From: Hippophae tibetana
Lineage: Eukaryota; Streptophyta; Magnoliopsida; Rosales; Elaeagnaceae
Assembly (NCBI GenBank): GCA_037013495.1
Contig: JAZDXN010000026.1
Coordinates: 310,001-374,000 of the forward strand
DNA length: 64,000 nt
Direction: 5' to 3'
The notes under the pieces are model-generated. The model saw nothing but the letters and a program-made list of their open reading frames with translations. It was not told the origin of the DNA and did no database searches. A program made the translations under genes and the position numbers. This document shows positions 37,717 through 49,564 of this stretch, piece after piece. Numbering within the stretch: the first letter of the stretch is position 1; each line of letters starts with the position of its first letter.

Positions 37717-39167
37717 AGGAGATATTGGTGCCAAGATACCGTTGTTTATTTATATTTTCAATCAATCTCTATTCTTCAAATAAAATAAGAGAAGAGAAAA
37801 AGAAAGAGAATGTCGTTCATATTTTCAAAAATAAAAAAACATTTGGTAAACATGAGTTACAACTTTCAACGGAGATAATTTTTCACTCGGGTATCGGAAC
37901 CCCTATTATAATATATCAAATCGAAGTTCGTATGAAATTACACAATATGGTATGGTCCCACCAAGTAAAATCGTTTTTTACCCAAATTACATCGTTTACA
38001 ACATTTACCGTTTTTTTAACGTATTTGACGCACCATTTTCATTTTACTTACTTTTGGATTAATTCAATAGAGCTATACAGGAGATATTGGTGCCAACCTA
38101 GGATTGATTATTTATATTTTCAATCAGTCTCTATTCTTCAAAAAAAATAAGAGACGAGAAAAAGAAAGATGATGTCGTTCATATTTTCGAAAAGAAAAAA
38201 ACATTTGGTTAATATGTGTTACAACTTTCAACGGAGATAACTTTTGACTCTGATATAGAAACAACTATTATACTATATCAAATCGAAGCTCGTATGAAAT
38301 TACACAATATGTTTTGGTCCCGCCATGGAAAACGTTTTTGTACCCCAATTATATTGTTTACATCACTTAGTGAGTGTTTAAAGTTTTTGACGCACAATTT
38401 TGCATTTCACTTACTTCTGGTTTAATTCAATAGAGCTATACAGGTGATATTGGTGCCGACCTTGGGCTGTTTATTTATATTTTCAATCAGTCTCTATTCT
38501 TCAAAAAAAAATAAGAGAAGAGAAAAACAAAGAGGATGTCGTTCATATTTTCAAAAACAAAAATACATTTGGTTAATATGTATTACAACTTTCAACGGAG
38601 ATAACTTTTGACTCTAATATAGAAACAACTATTATACTATATCAAATCGAAGCTCGTATGAAATTACACAATATATTTTGTTCCCGCCATGGAAAACGTT
38701 TTTGTACCCAATTTATATCGATTACATCACTTACTGAGTGTTTAAAGTTTTTGACGCACAATTTTGCATTTCACTTACTTCTGGTTTAATTCAATAGACC
38801 TATACAGGTGATATTGGTGCCAAGATAGCGTTGTTTATTTATATTTTCAATCAATCTGTATTCTTCAAATAAAATAAGAGAAGAGAAAAATAAAGAGGAT
38901 GTCGTTCATATTTTCAAAAATAAAAAAACATTTGGTAAATACGAGTTAGAACTTTCAATGGAGATAATTTTTCACTCGGGTATCGGAACCACTATTATAA
39001 TATATCAAATCAAAGCTCATATCAAATTACACAATATCTTTTGGTCCCCCAGAGAAAATCTTTTTTGTACCCAAATTACTTCGTTTACATCACTTACCGT
39101 CTGTTTAATGTTTTTGAAGCACCATTTTCATTTTACTTACTTCTGGTTTAATTCAATAGAGCTATAC
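37717..39167 (+). repeat. HOR unit a-b-c-d, end of main domain
   Basis: Units start at 37717, 38079, 38442 and 38806. This mirrors the a-b-c-d unit that opens the domain at 17405. The following unit (39168, gcaaacctagttttg) belongs to family II, so the domain ends here. Confidence 0.85.
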
Positions 39168-42100
39168 AGGAGATATTGGTGCAAACCTAGTTTTGATTAT
39201 TTATATTTTACATCAATCGCTATTCTTAAAAAAAAATAAGAGAAGAGAAAAAGAAAGAGGATGTCATTCACATTTTCAAAAACAAAAAAACATTTGGTAA
39301 ACATGAGTTACAACTTTCAACGGAGATAACTTTTGACTCGGGTATCGAAACCACTATTATAATATATCAAATCGAAGCTCATATGATATTACACAATATT
39401 TTTTGGTCCCTAAGGAAAATTGTTTTTGTACCCAAATTACATCGTTTACATCACTTACCAAGTGTTTAATGTTTTTGAAGCACCATTTTCATTTACTTAC
39501 TTCTGGTTTAATTCAATAGAGCTATACTGAAGATATTGGTGCCAGGATAGCGTTGTTTATTTATATTTTCAATCAGTCTCTATTCTTCAAAAAAAATAAG
39601 AGAAGAGAAAAAGAAAGAGGATGTCGTTCATATTTTCAAAAACAAAAAAACATTTGGTTAATATGTGTTACAACTTTCAACGGAGATAACTTTTGACTCT
39701 GATATAGAAACAACTATTATACTATATCAAATCGAAGCTCATATGAAATTACACAATATGTTTTGGTCCCGCCATGGGAAACGTTTTTGTACCCCAATTA
39801 TATTGTTTACATCACTTAATGACTGTTTAAAGTTTTTGACGCACAAATTTGCATTTCACTTACTTCTAGTTTAATTAAATAGATCTATACAGGTGATATT
39901 GGTGCCGACCTTGGGTTGTTTATTTATATTTTCAATCAGTCTCTATTCTTCAAAAAAAAAATAAGAGAAGAGAAAAACAAAGAGGATGTCGTTCATATTT
40001 TCAAAAACAAAAAAACATTTGGTTAATATGTGTTACAACTTTCAACGGAGATAACTTTTGACTCTAATATAGATACAACTATTATACTATATCAAATCGA
40101 AGCTCGTATGAAATTACACAATATGTTTTGTTCCCGCCATGGAAAACGTTTTTGTACCCAATTTATATCGTTTACATCACTTACTGAGTGTTTAAAGTTT
40201 TTGACGCACAATTTTGCATTTCACTTACTTCTGGTTTAATTCAATAGAGCTATACAAGTGATAATTGTGCCAAGATAGCGTTGTTTATTTATATTTTCAA
40301 TCAATCTCTATTCATCAAATAAAATAAGAGAAGAGAAAAAGAAAGAGGATGTCGTTCATATTTTCAAAAACAAAAAAACATTTGGTTAATATGTGTTACA
40401 ACTTTCAACGGAGATAACTTTTGACTCTGATATAGAAACAACTATTATACTATATCAAATCAAAGCTCATATCAAATTACACAATATCTTTTGGTCCCCC
40501 AAAGAAAATCTTTTTTGTACCGAAATTACTTCGTTTACATCACTTACCGTGTCTTTAAAGTTTTTGAAGCACCACTTTCATTTTACTTACTTCTGGTTTA
40601 ATTCAATAGAGCTATACAGGAGATATTGGTGCCAGGATAGCGTTGTTTATTTATATTTTCAATCAATCTCTATTCTTCAAATAAAATAAGAGAAGAGAAA
40701 AAAAAAGAGGATGTCGTTCATATTTTCAAAAATAAAAAAAACATTTGGTAAATACGAGTTACAACTTTCAACTGAGATAATTTTTCACTCGGGTATTGGA
40801 ACCACTATTATAATATATCAAATCAAAGCTCATATCAAATTACACAATATCTTTTGGTGGCCCAAAGAAAATCGTTTTTGTACCCAAATTACTTCGTTTA
40901 CATCACTTACCGAGTGTTTAATGTTTTTGAAGAACCATTTTCATTTTACTTACTTCTTGTTTAATTCAATAGAGCTATACAGAAGATATTGGTGCCAACT
41001 TAGGTTTGATTATTTATATTTTCAATCAATCGCTATTCTTCAAAAAAAATAAGAGAAGAGAAAAAGAAAGAGGATGTCATTCACATTTTCAAAAACAAAA
41101 AAACAATTTGGTAAATATGAGTTACAACTTTCAACGGAGATAACTTTTGACTCGGGTATCGAAACCACTATGATAATATATCAAATCGAAGCTCATATGA
41201 TATTACACAATATTTTTGGTTCCCCAATGAAAATCTTTTTTGTACCCAAATTACATCGTTTACATCACTTACCGAGTGTTTAAAGTTTTTGAAGCACCAT
41301 TTTCATTTTACTTTCTTCTGGTTTAATTCAATAGAGCTATATAGGAGATTGGTGCCATCCTAGGTTTGATTATTAATATTTTCAATCAATCCCTATTCTT
41401 CAAAAATAAAATAAGAGAAAAGAAAAAGAAAAGGGATGTCGTTCATATTTTCAAAAACAAAAAAAACATTTGGTAAATATGAGTTACAATTTTCAATGGA
41501 GAAAACTTTTGACTCGTGTATCGAAACCACTATTATAATATATCAAATCGAAGCTCGTATCAAATTACACAATATGCTTTGGTTCTGTCCAAGAAAATCG
41601 TTTTTGTATGCAAATTACATCGTTTACATCACTTACCGAGTGTTTAAAGTTTTTGAAGCACCGTTTTCATTTTACTTACTTCTGGTTTAATTCAATAGGG
41701 ATATACAGGAGATATTGGTGCCGACCTTGGCTTGTTTATTTATATTTTCAATCAGTCTCTATTCTTCAAAAAAAATAAGAGAAGAGAAAAAGAAAGAGGA
41801 TGTCGTTCATATTTTCAAAAACAATAAAACATTTGGTTAATATATGTTACAACTTTTAACGGAGATAACTTTTGACTCTAATATAGAAACAACTATTATA
41901 CTATATCAAATCGAAGCTCGTATGAAATTACACAATATGTTTTGGTCACGCTATGGAAAACGTTTTTGTACCCAAATTATATCGTTTACATCACTTACTG
42001 AGTGTTTAAAGTTTTTGACGCACAATTTTGCATTTCACTTACTTCTGGTTTAATTCAATAGAGCTATACAAGTGATAATTGTGCCAAGATAGCGTTGTTT

Positions 42101-44607
42101 ATTTATATTTTCAATCAATCTCTATTCATCAAATAAAATAAGAGAAGAGAAAAAGAAAGAGGATGTCGTTCATATTTTCAAAAACAAAAAAACATTTGGT
42201 TAATATGTGTTACAACTTTCAACGGAGATAACTTTTGACTCTGATATAGAAACAACTATTATACTATATCAAATCGAAGTTCGTATGAAATTACACAATA
42301 TGGTATGGTCCCACCAAGTAAAATCAGTTTTTACCCAAATTACATCGTTTACAACATTTACCGTGTGTTTAAAGTATTTGACGCACCATTTTCATTTTAC
42401 TTACTTCTGCTTTAATTCAATAGAGCAATACAGGAGATATTGGTGCCAACCTAGGATTTATTATTTATATTTTCAATCAGTCTCTATTCTTCAAAAAAAA
42501 ATAAGAGACGAGAAAAAGAAAGAGGATGTCGTTCATATTTTCGAAAACAAAAAAACATTTGGTTAATATGTGTTACAACTTTCAACGGAGATAACTTTTG
42601 ACTCGGATATAAAAACAACTATTATACTATATCAAATCGAAGCTCGTATGAAATTACACAATATGTTTTGGTCCCGTCAAAGAAAATCGGTTTTGTACCC
42701 AAATTACATCGTTTACATCACATACCAAGTGTTTAAAGTTTTTGAAGCACCACTTTCATTTTACTTACTTCTGGTTAATTCAATAGAGCTATACAGGAGA
42801 TATTGGTGCCAGGATAGCATTGTTTATTTATATTTTCAATCAATCTCTATTCTTCAAATAAAATAAGAGAAGAGAAAAAGAAAGAGGATGTCGTTCATAT
42901 TTTCAAAAATAAAAAAAACATTTGGTAAATACGAGTTACAACTTTCAACTGAGATAATTTTTCACTCGGGTATCGGAACCACTATTATAATATATCAAAT
43001 CAAAGCTCATATCAAATTACACAATATCTTTTGGTGGCCCAAAGAAAATCGTTTTTGTACCCAAATTACTTCGTTTACATCACTTACCGAGTGTTTAATG
43101 TTTTTGAAGCACCATTTTCATTTTACTTACTTCTTGTTTAATTCAATAGAGCTATACAGGAGATATTGGTGCCAACCTAGGTTTGATTATTTATATTTTC
43201 AATCAATCGCTATTCTTCAAAAAAAATAAGGGAAGAGAAAAAGAAAGAGGATGTCATTCACATTTTCAAAAACAAAAAAACAATTTGGTAAATATGAGTT
43301 ACAACTTTCAACAGAGATAACTTTTGACTCGGGTATCGAAACCACTATTATAATATATCAAATCGAAGCTCATATGATATTACACAATATGTTTTGGTCC
43401 TGCCCTGGAAAACGTTTTTGTACCCAAATTATATCGTTTACATCACTTACTGAGTGTTTAAAGTTTTTGACGCACAATTTTGCATTTCACTTACTTCTGG
43501 TTTAATTCAATAGAGCTATACAAGTGATAATTGTGCCAAGATAGCGTTGTTTATTTATATTTTCAATCAATCTCTATTCATCAAATAAAATAAGAGAAGA
43601 GAAAAAGAAAGGGGATGTCGTTCATATTTTCAAAAATAAAAAAACATTTGTTAAATACGAGTTACAACTTTCAACGGAGATAATTTTTCACCCGGGTATC
43701 GGAATCACTATTATAATATATCAAATCAAAGCTCTTATCAAATTACACAATATCTTTTGGTCCCCCAAAGAAAAATGTTTTTGTACCCCAATTATATTGT
43801 TTACATCTCTTAGTGAGTGTTTAAAGTTTTTGACGCACAATTTTCAATTTACTTACTTCTGGTTTAATTGAATAGAGCTATACAGGAGATATTGGTGCCA
43901 ACCTAGTTTTGATTATTTATATTTTCAATCAATCTGTATTCTTCAAATAAAATAAGAGATGAGAAAAAGAAAGAGGATGTCGTTCATATTTTCAAAAATA
44001 AAAAAAACATTTGGTAAATACGAGTTACAAATTTCAACGGAGATAATTTTTCACTCGGGTATCGGAACCACTATTATAATATATCAAATCAAAGCTCATA
44101 TCAAATTACACAATATCTTTTGGTCCCCCATAGAAAATCGTTTTTGTACCCAAATTACTTCGTTTACATCACTTACCGTGTGTTTAATATTTTTGACGCA
44201 CCATTTTCAATTTACTTGCTTCTGGTTTAATTCAATAGAGCTATACAGGAGATATTGGTGCCAACCTAGTTTTGATTATTTATATTTTCAATCAATCGCT
44301 ATTTCTAAAAAAAAATAAGAGAAGAGAAAAAGAAAGAGGATGTCATTCACATTTTCAAAAACAAAAAAACATTTTGTAAATATGAGTTACAACTTTCAAC
44401 GGAGATAACTTTTGACTCGGGTATCGAAACCACTATTATAATATATCAAATCGAAGCTCATATGATATTACACAATATTTTTGGTTCCCCAAGGAAAATC
44501 GTTTTTGTACCCAAATTACATCGTTTACATCACTTACCGAGTGTTTAAAGTTTTTGAAGCACCATTTTCATTTTACTTGCTTCTGGTTTAATTCAATAGA
44601 GCTATAT
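39168..44607 (+). repeat. Mixed block with 6-monomer echoes (15 monomers)
   Basis: Units start at 39168, 39528, 39891, 40256, 40618, 40981, 41343, 41707, 42070, 42432, 42795, 43158, 43522, 43884 and 44247. Pairs 40618/42795 and 40981/43158 match at an offset of 2177 bp, including attttggtggcccaaag. The rare landmark aagtgataattgtgcc is shared by 40256, 42070 and 43522, and by 47393 in the next block. All three families are present, and the order is irregular. Confidence 0.87.
41523..41843 (+). repeat. Counterpart of the 321-bp patch at 58801
   Basis: This spans the rear of the shortened-landmark unit at 41343 and the front of 41707. A similar front occurs at 47030 (cttggcttgttcattt), so this class is more at home here than at 58.8 kb. 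Confidence 0.85.
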
Positions 44608-44848
44608 AGGAGATTGGTGCCATCCTAGGTTTGATTATTAATATTTTCAATCAATCCCTATTCTTCAAAAATAAAATAAGAGAAAAGAAAAAGAAAAGGG
44701 ATGTCGTTCATATTTTCAAAAACAAAAAAAAACATTTGGTAAATATGCGTTACAATTTTCAATGGAGAAAACTTTTGACTCGTGTATCGAAACCACTATT
44801 ATAATATATCAAATCGAAGCTCGTATCAAATTACACAATATGCTATAC
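44608..44848 (+). repeat. Deleted monomer (241 bp)
   Basis: This shortened-landmark unit runs normally to acacaatatg, then jumps to ctatacaagagatattgg near 44840. About 124 bp are missing: the whole tttggttctg to ttaattcaatagag rear. The two sides share gct (aatatgct and atagagct), so the break fits joining at a 3-base homology. The downstream side is the start of a segment repeated at 50652. Confidence 0.9.
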
Positions 44849-46728
44849 AAGAGATATTGGTGCCGACCTTGGGTTGTTTATTTATATTTTCAATCAGTCT
44901 CTATTCTTCAAAAATAAAATAAGAGAAAAGAAAAAGAAAGGGGATGTCGTTCATATTTTCAAAAACAAAAAAACATTTGGTAAATATGAGTTTCAATTTT
45001 CAATGGAGAAAAATTTTGACTCGTGTATCGAAACCACAATTATAATATATCAAATCGAATCTCGTATCAAATTACACAATATGTTTTGGTTCCGTCAAAG
45101 AAAATCGTTTTTGTATGCAAATTACATCGTTTACATCACTTACCGAGTGTTTAAAGTTTTTGAAGCACCGTTTTCATTTTACTTACTTCTGGTTTAATTC
45201 AATAGGGATATACAGGAGATATCGGTGCCGACCTTGGGTTGTTTATTTATATTTTCAATCAGTCTCTATTCTTCAAAAAAAAATAAGAGAAGAGAGAAAG
45301 AAAGAGGATGTCGTTCATATTTTCAAAAACAAAAAAACATTTGGTTAATATGTGTTACCACTTTCAACGGAGATAACTTTTGACTCTGATATAGAAACAA
45401 CTAATATACTATATCAAATCGAAGCTCGTATGAAATTACACAATATGTTTTGGTCCCGCCATGGAAAACGTTTTTGTACCCCAATTATATTGTTTACATC
45501 ACTTAGTGAGTGTTTAAAGTTTTTGACGCACAATTTTGCATTTCACATACTTTTAGTTTAATTCAATAGAGCTATACAGGTGATATTGGTGCCGACCTTG
45601 GGTTGTTTATTTATATTTTCAATCAGTCTCTATTCTTCAAAAAAAATAAGAGAAGAGAAAAACAAAGAGGATGTCGTTCATATTTTCAAAAACAAAAAAA
45701 CATTTGGTTAATATGTGTTACAACTTTCAACGGAGATAACTTTTGACTCTAATATAGAAACAACTATTATACTATATCAAATCGAAGCTCGTATGAAATT
45801 ACACAATATATTTTGTTCCCGCCATGGAAAATGTTTTTGTACCCAATTTATATCGATTACATAACTTACTGAGTGTTTAAAGTTTTTGACGCACAATTAT
45901 GCATTTCACTTACTTCTGGTTTAATTAAATAGAGCTATACAGGTGATATTGGTGCCAAGATAGCATTGTTTATTTATATTTAAAATCAATCTGTATTCTT
46001 CAAATAAAATAAGAGATGAGAAAAAGAAAGAGGATGTCGTTCATATTTTCAAAAATAAAAAAACATTTGGTAAATACGAGTTACAAATTTCAACGGAGAT
46101 AATTTTTCACTCGGGTATCAGAACCACTATTATAATATATCAAATCAAAGCTCATATCAAATTACACAATATCTTTTGGTCCCCCAAAGAAAATCTTTTT
46201 TGTACCCAAATTACTTCGTTTACATCACTTACCGTGTGTTTAATATTTTTGACGCACCATTTTCAATTTACTTACTTCTGGTTTAATTCAATAGAGTTAT
46301 ACAGGACATATTGGTGCCAACCTAGTTTTGATTATTTATATTTTCAATCAATCGCTATTTCTAAAAAAAATAAGAGAAGAGAAAAAGAAAGAGGATGTCA
46401 TTCACATTTTCAAAAACAAAAAAACATTTGGTAAATATGAGTTACAACTTTCAATGGAGATAACTTTTGAATCGGGTATCGAAACTACTATTATAATATA
46501 TCAAATCGAATTTCGTATGAAACTACACAATATGGTTTGGTCCCGCCAAGGAAAATCGTTTTTGTACCCAAATTACATCGTTTACATCACTTACCGAGTG
46601 TTTAAAGTTTTTGAAGCACCATTTTCATTTTACTTGCTTCTGGTTTAATTCAATAGAGCTATATAGGAGATTGGTGCCATCCTAGGTCTGATTATTAATA
46701 TTTTCAATCAATCCCTATTCTTCAAAAA
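44849..46728 (+). repeat. Segment repeated 5.80 kb downstream (copy 1)
   Basis: Units at 44849, 45214, 45578, 45941 and 46303, plus the front of 46665, match 50652, 51017, 51380, 51743, 52106 and 52469 at offsets of 5802-5804 bp. Shared rare variants are acaagagatattgg, gagtttcaattttc, gagatatcggtgcc, gttaccactttc, caactaatatac, cttttagtttaattc, ttatatttaaaatc and gagttatacaggac. Confidence 0.88.
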
Positions 46729-49564
46729 TAAAATAAGAGAAAAGAAAAAGAAAAGGGATGTCGTTCATATTTTCAAAAACAAAAAAAAACATTTGGTAAA
46801 TATGAGTTACAATTTTCAATGGAGAAAACTTTTGACTCGTGTATCGAAACCACTATTATAATATATCAAATCGAAGCTCGTATCAAATTACACAATATGC
46901 TTTGGTTCTGTCCAAGAAAATCGTTTTTGTATGCAAATTACATCGTTTACATCACTTACCGAGTGTTTAAAGTTTTTGAAGCACCGTTTTCATTTTACTT
47001 ACTTCTGGTTTAATTCAATAGAGATATACAGGAGATATTGGTGCCGACCTTGGCTTGTTCATTTATATTTTCAATCAGTCTCTATTCTTCAAAAAAAATA
47101 AGAGAAGAGAAAAAGAAAGAGGATGTCATTCATATTTTCAAAAACAAAAAAACATTTGGTTAATATGTGTTACAACTTTCAACGGAGATAACTTTTGACT
47201 CTGATATAGAAAAAACTATTATACTCTATCAAATCGAAGCTCGTATGAAATTACACAATATGTTTTGGTCCCGCCATGGAAAACGTTTTTGTACCCAAAT
47301 TATATCGTTTACATCACTTACTGAGTGTTTAAAGTTTTTGACGCACAATTTTGCATTTTACTTACTTCTGGTTTAATTCAATAGAGCTATACAAGTGATA
47401 ATTGTGCCAAGATTGCGTTGTTTATTTATATTTTCAATCAATCTCTATTCTTCAAATAAAATATGAGAATAGAAAAAGAAAGAGGATGTCATTCATATTT
47501 TCAAAAATAAAAAACCATTTGGTAAATACGTGTTACAACTTTCAACGGAGATAATTTTTCACTCGCGTATCGGAACCACTATTATAATATATCAAATCAA
47601 AGCTCATATCAAATTACACAATATCTTTTGGTCCCCCAAAGAACATCGTTTTTGTACCCAAATTACTTCGTTTACATCACTTACGGAGTGTTTAATGTTT
47701 TGGAAGCACCATTTTCATTTTACTTACTTCTGGTTTAATTAAATATAGCTATACAGGAGATTGGTGCCAACCTAGGTTTGATTATTTATATTTTCAATCA
47801 ATCCCTATTCTTCAAAAATAAAATAAGAGAAGAGAAAAAGAAAGGGGATGTCTTTCATATTTTCAAAATCAAAAAAACTATTTGCTAAATATGAGTTACA
47901 ACTTTCAACGGAGATAACTTTTGACTCGGATATCGAAACCACTATTATAATATATCAAATCGAAGCTCGTATGAAATTACACAATATGATTTGGTTCCGT
48001 CAAAGAAATCGTTTCTGTACCCAAATTATATCGTTTACATCACTGACCAAGTGTTTAATGTTTTTGACGCACCATTTTCAATTTACTTACTTCTTCTTTA
48101 ATTCAATAGAGCTATACAGGAGATATTGGTGCCAACCTAGGTTTGATTATTTATATTTTCAATCAATCTCTATTCTTCAAAAAAATAAGATAAGAGAAAT
48201 AGAAATAGGATGTCGTTCATATTTTCAAAAATAAAAAAACATTTGGTAAATATGAGTTACATCTTTCAATGCAGATAATTTTTTACTTGGGTATCGGAAC
48301 CACTATTATAATATATCAAATCGTAGCTCGTATCAAATTACACAATATGTTTTGGTAATGCCAAGGAAAATCCTTTTTGTACCCAAATTACATAGTTTAT
48401 ATCAATTACAGAGTGTTTAAAGTTTTTGACGCACCATTTTCATTTTACTTACTTCTGTTTTAATTCAATAGAGCTATACAGGAGATATTGGTGCCAACCT
48501 AGGTTTGATTATTTATATTTTCAATCAAGCTGTATTCTTCAAAAAAAATAAGAGAAGAGAAAAAAAAGATGATATCATTCATATTTTCAATAACAAAAAA
48601 GCATTTGGTAAATATGAGTTACAACGTTCAATGGAGATAACTTTTAACTCGGGTATCGAAACCACTAGTATAATATATCAAATCATAGCACGTATAAAAT
48701 TACACAATATGTTTTGGTACTGCCAAGGAAAATCATTTTTGTACCCAATTACATCGTTTATATCACTTACCGAGTGTTTAAAGTTTTTGACGCACCATTT
48801 TCAATTTACTTACTTCTGCTTTAATTCAATAGAGCTATACAGGAGATATTGGTGCCAACCTAGGTTTGATTATTTATATTTTCAATCAATCTATATTATT
48901 CAAAAAAAATAAAAGAAGAGAAAAAGAAAGAGGATGTCGTTCATATTTTCAAAAACAAAAAAACATTTGGTTAATATGTCTTACACCATTCAACGAAGAT
49001 AAGTTTTGACTCGGATATAGAAACAATTATTATACTATATCAATTCGAAGCTCGTATGTAATTACAAAATATGTTTTGGTCCCGCCATGGAAAACGTTTT
49101 TGTACCCAAATTATATCGTTTACATTACTTACCTAGTGTTTAAAGTTTTTGACGCACAATTTTCATTTCACTTACTTCTGGTTTAATTCAATAGAGCTAT
49201 ACAGGAGATATTGGTGCCAAGATAGCATTGTTTATTTATATTTTCAATCAATCTCTATTCTTCAAATAAAATAAGAGAAGATAAAAAGAAAGAGGATGTC
49301 GTTCATATTTTCAAAAATAAAAAACTATTTGGTAAATACGAGTTACAACTTTCAACGGAGATAATTTTTCACACTGGTATTGGAACCACTATTATAATAT
49401 ATCAAATCAAAGCTCATATGAAATTACACAATATCTTTTGGTCCCCCAAAGAAAATCGTTTTTGTACCCAAATTACTTCGTTTACATCACTTACCGAGTG
49501 TTTAATGTTTTTGAAGCACCATTTTCATTTTACTTACTCATGGTTTAATTCAATAGAGCTATAC
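46729..49564 (+). repeat. Diverse single monomers
   Basis: Units start at 47030, 47393, 47755, 48118, 48480, 48841 and 49203, after the rear of 46665. Families II and I dominate, with one diverged family III unit at 48841. Many private changes occur, such as tttggtaatgcc at 48354, catagtttatatcaattac at 48391 and gatgatatcattc at 48569. No higher-order period is visible. Confidence 0.87.
48841..49202 (+). repeat. Diverged family III monomer outside the HOR domain
   Basis: The rear has the same linked changes (tgtcttacaccattcaacga, acaattattatac, tatcaattcg, gtatgtaattac), but the front is a cctaggtttg-class unit and the junction reads ttaatatgtctt where the HOR copies read ttgatatgtctt. It sits among diverse single monomers about 12.5 kb from the nearest HOR copy and may represent an older source. 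Confidence 0.83.

Larger units (their letters stand above)
17405..39167 (+). repeat. Main HOR domain, 3- and 6-monomer units
   Basis: The domain holds 60 monomers built from five recurring types. Type a is family I with gataccgttg and aaacatgagttac. Type b is family III with cctaggattg, gagacgag and gatgatgtcg. Type c is family III with tgatattggtgccgacc. Type d is family I with aagatagcgttg, caatctgtattc and gagttagaac. Type c' is family III with a ttttgccgacc landmark and ctctaatatag. The basic pattern is I-III-III. It appears as a-b-c' (1089 bp) or as a-b-c-d-b-c' (2175-2177 bp), with some defective units. The 6-mer reads as two diverged trimers (a-b-c and d-b-c'). Confidence 0.92.
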
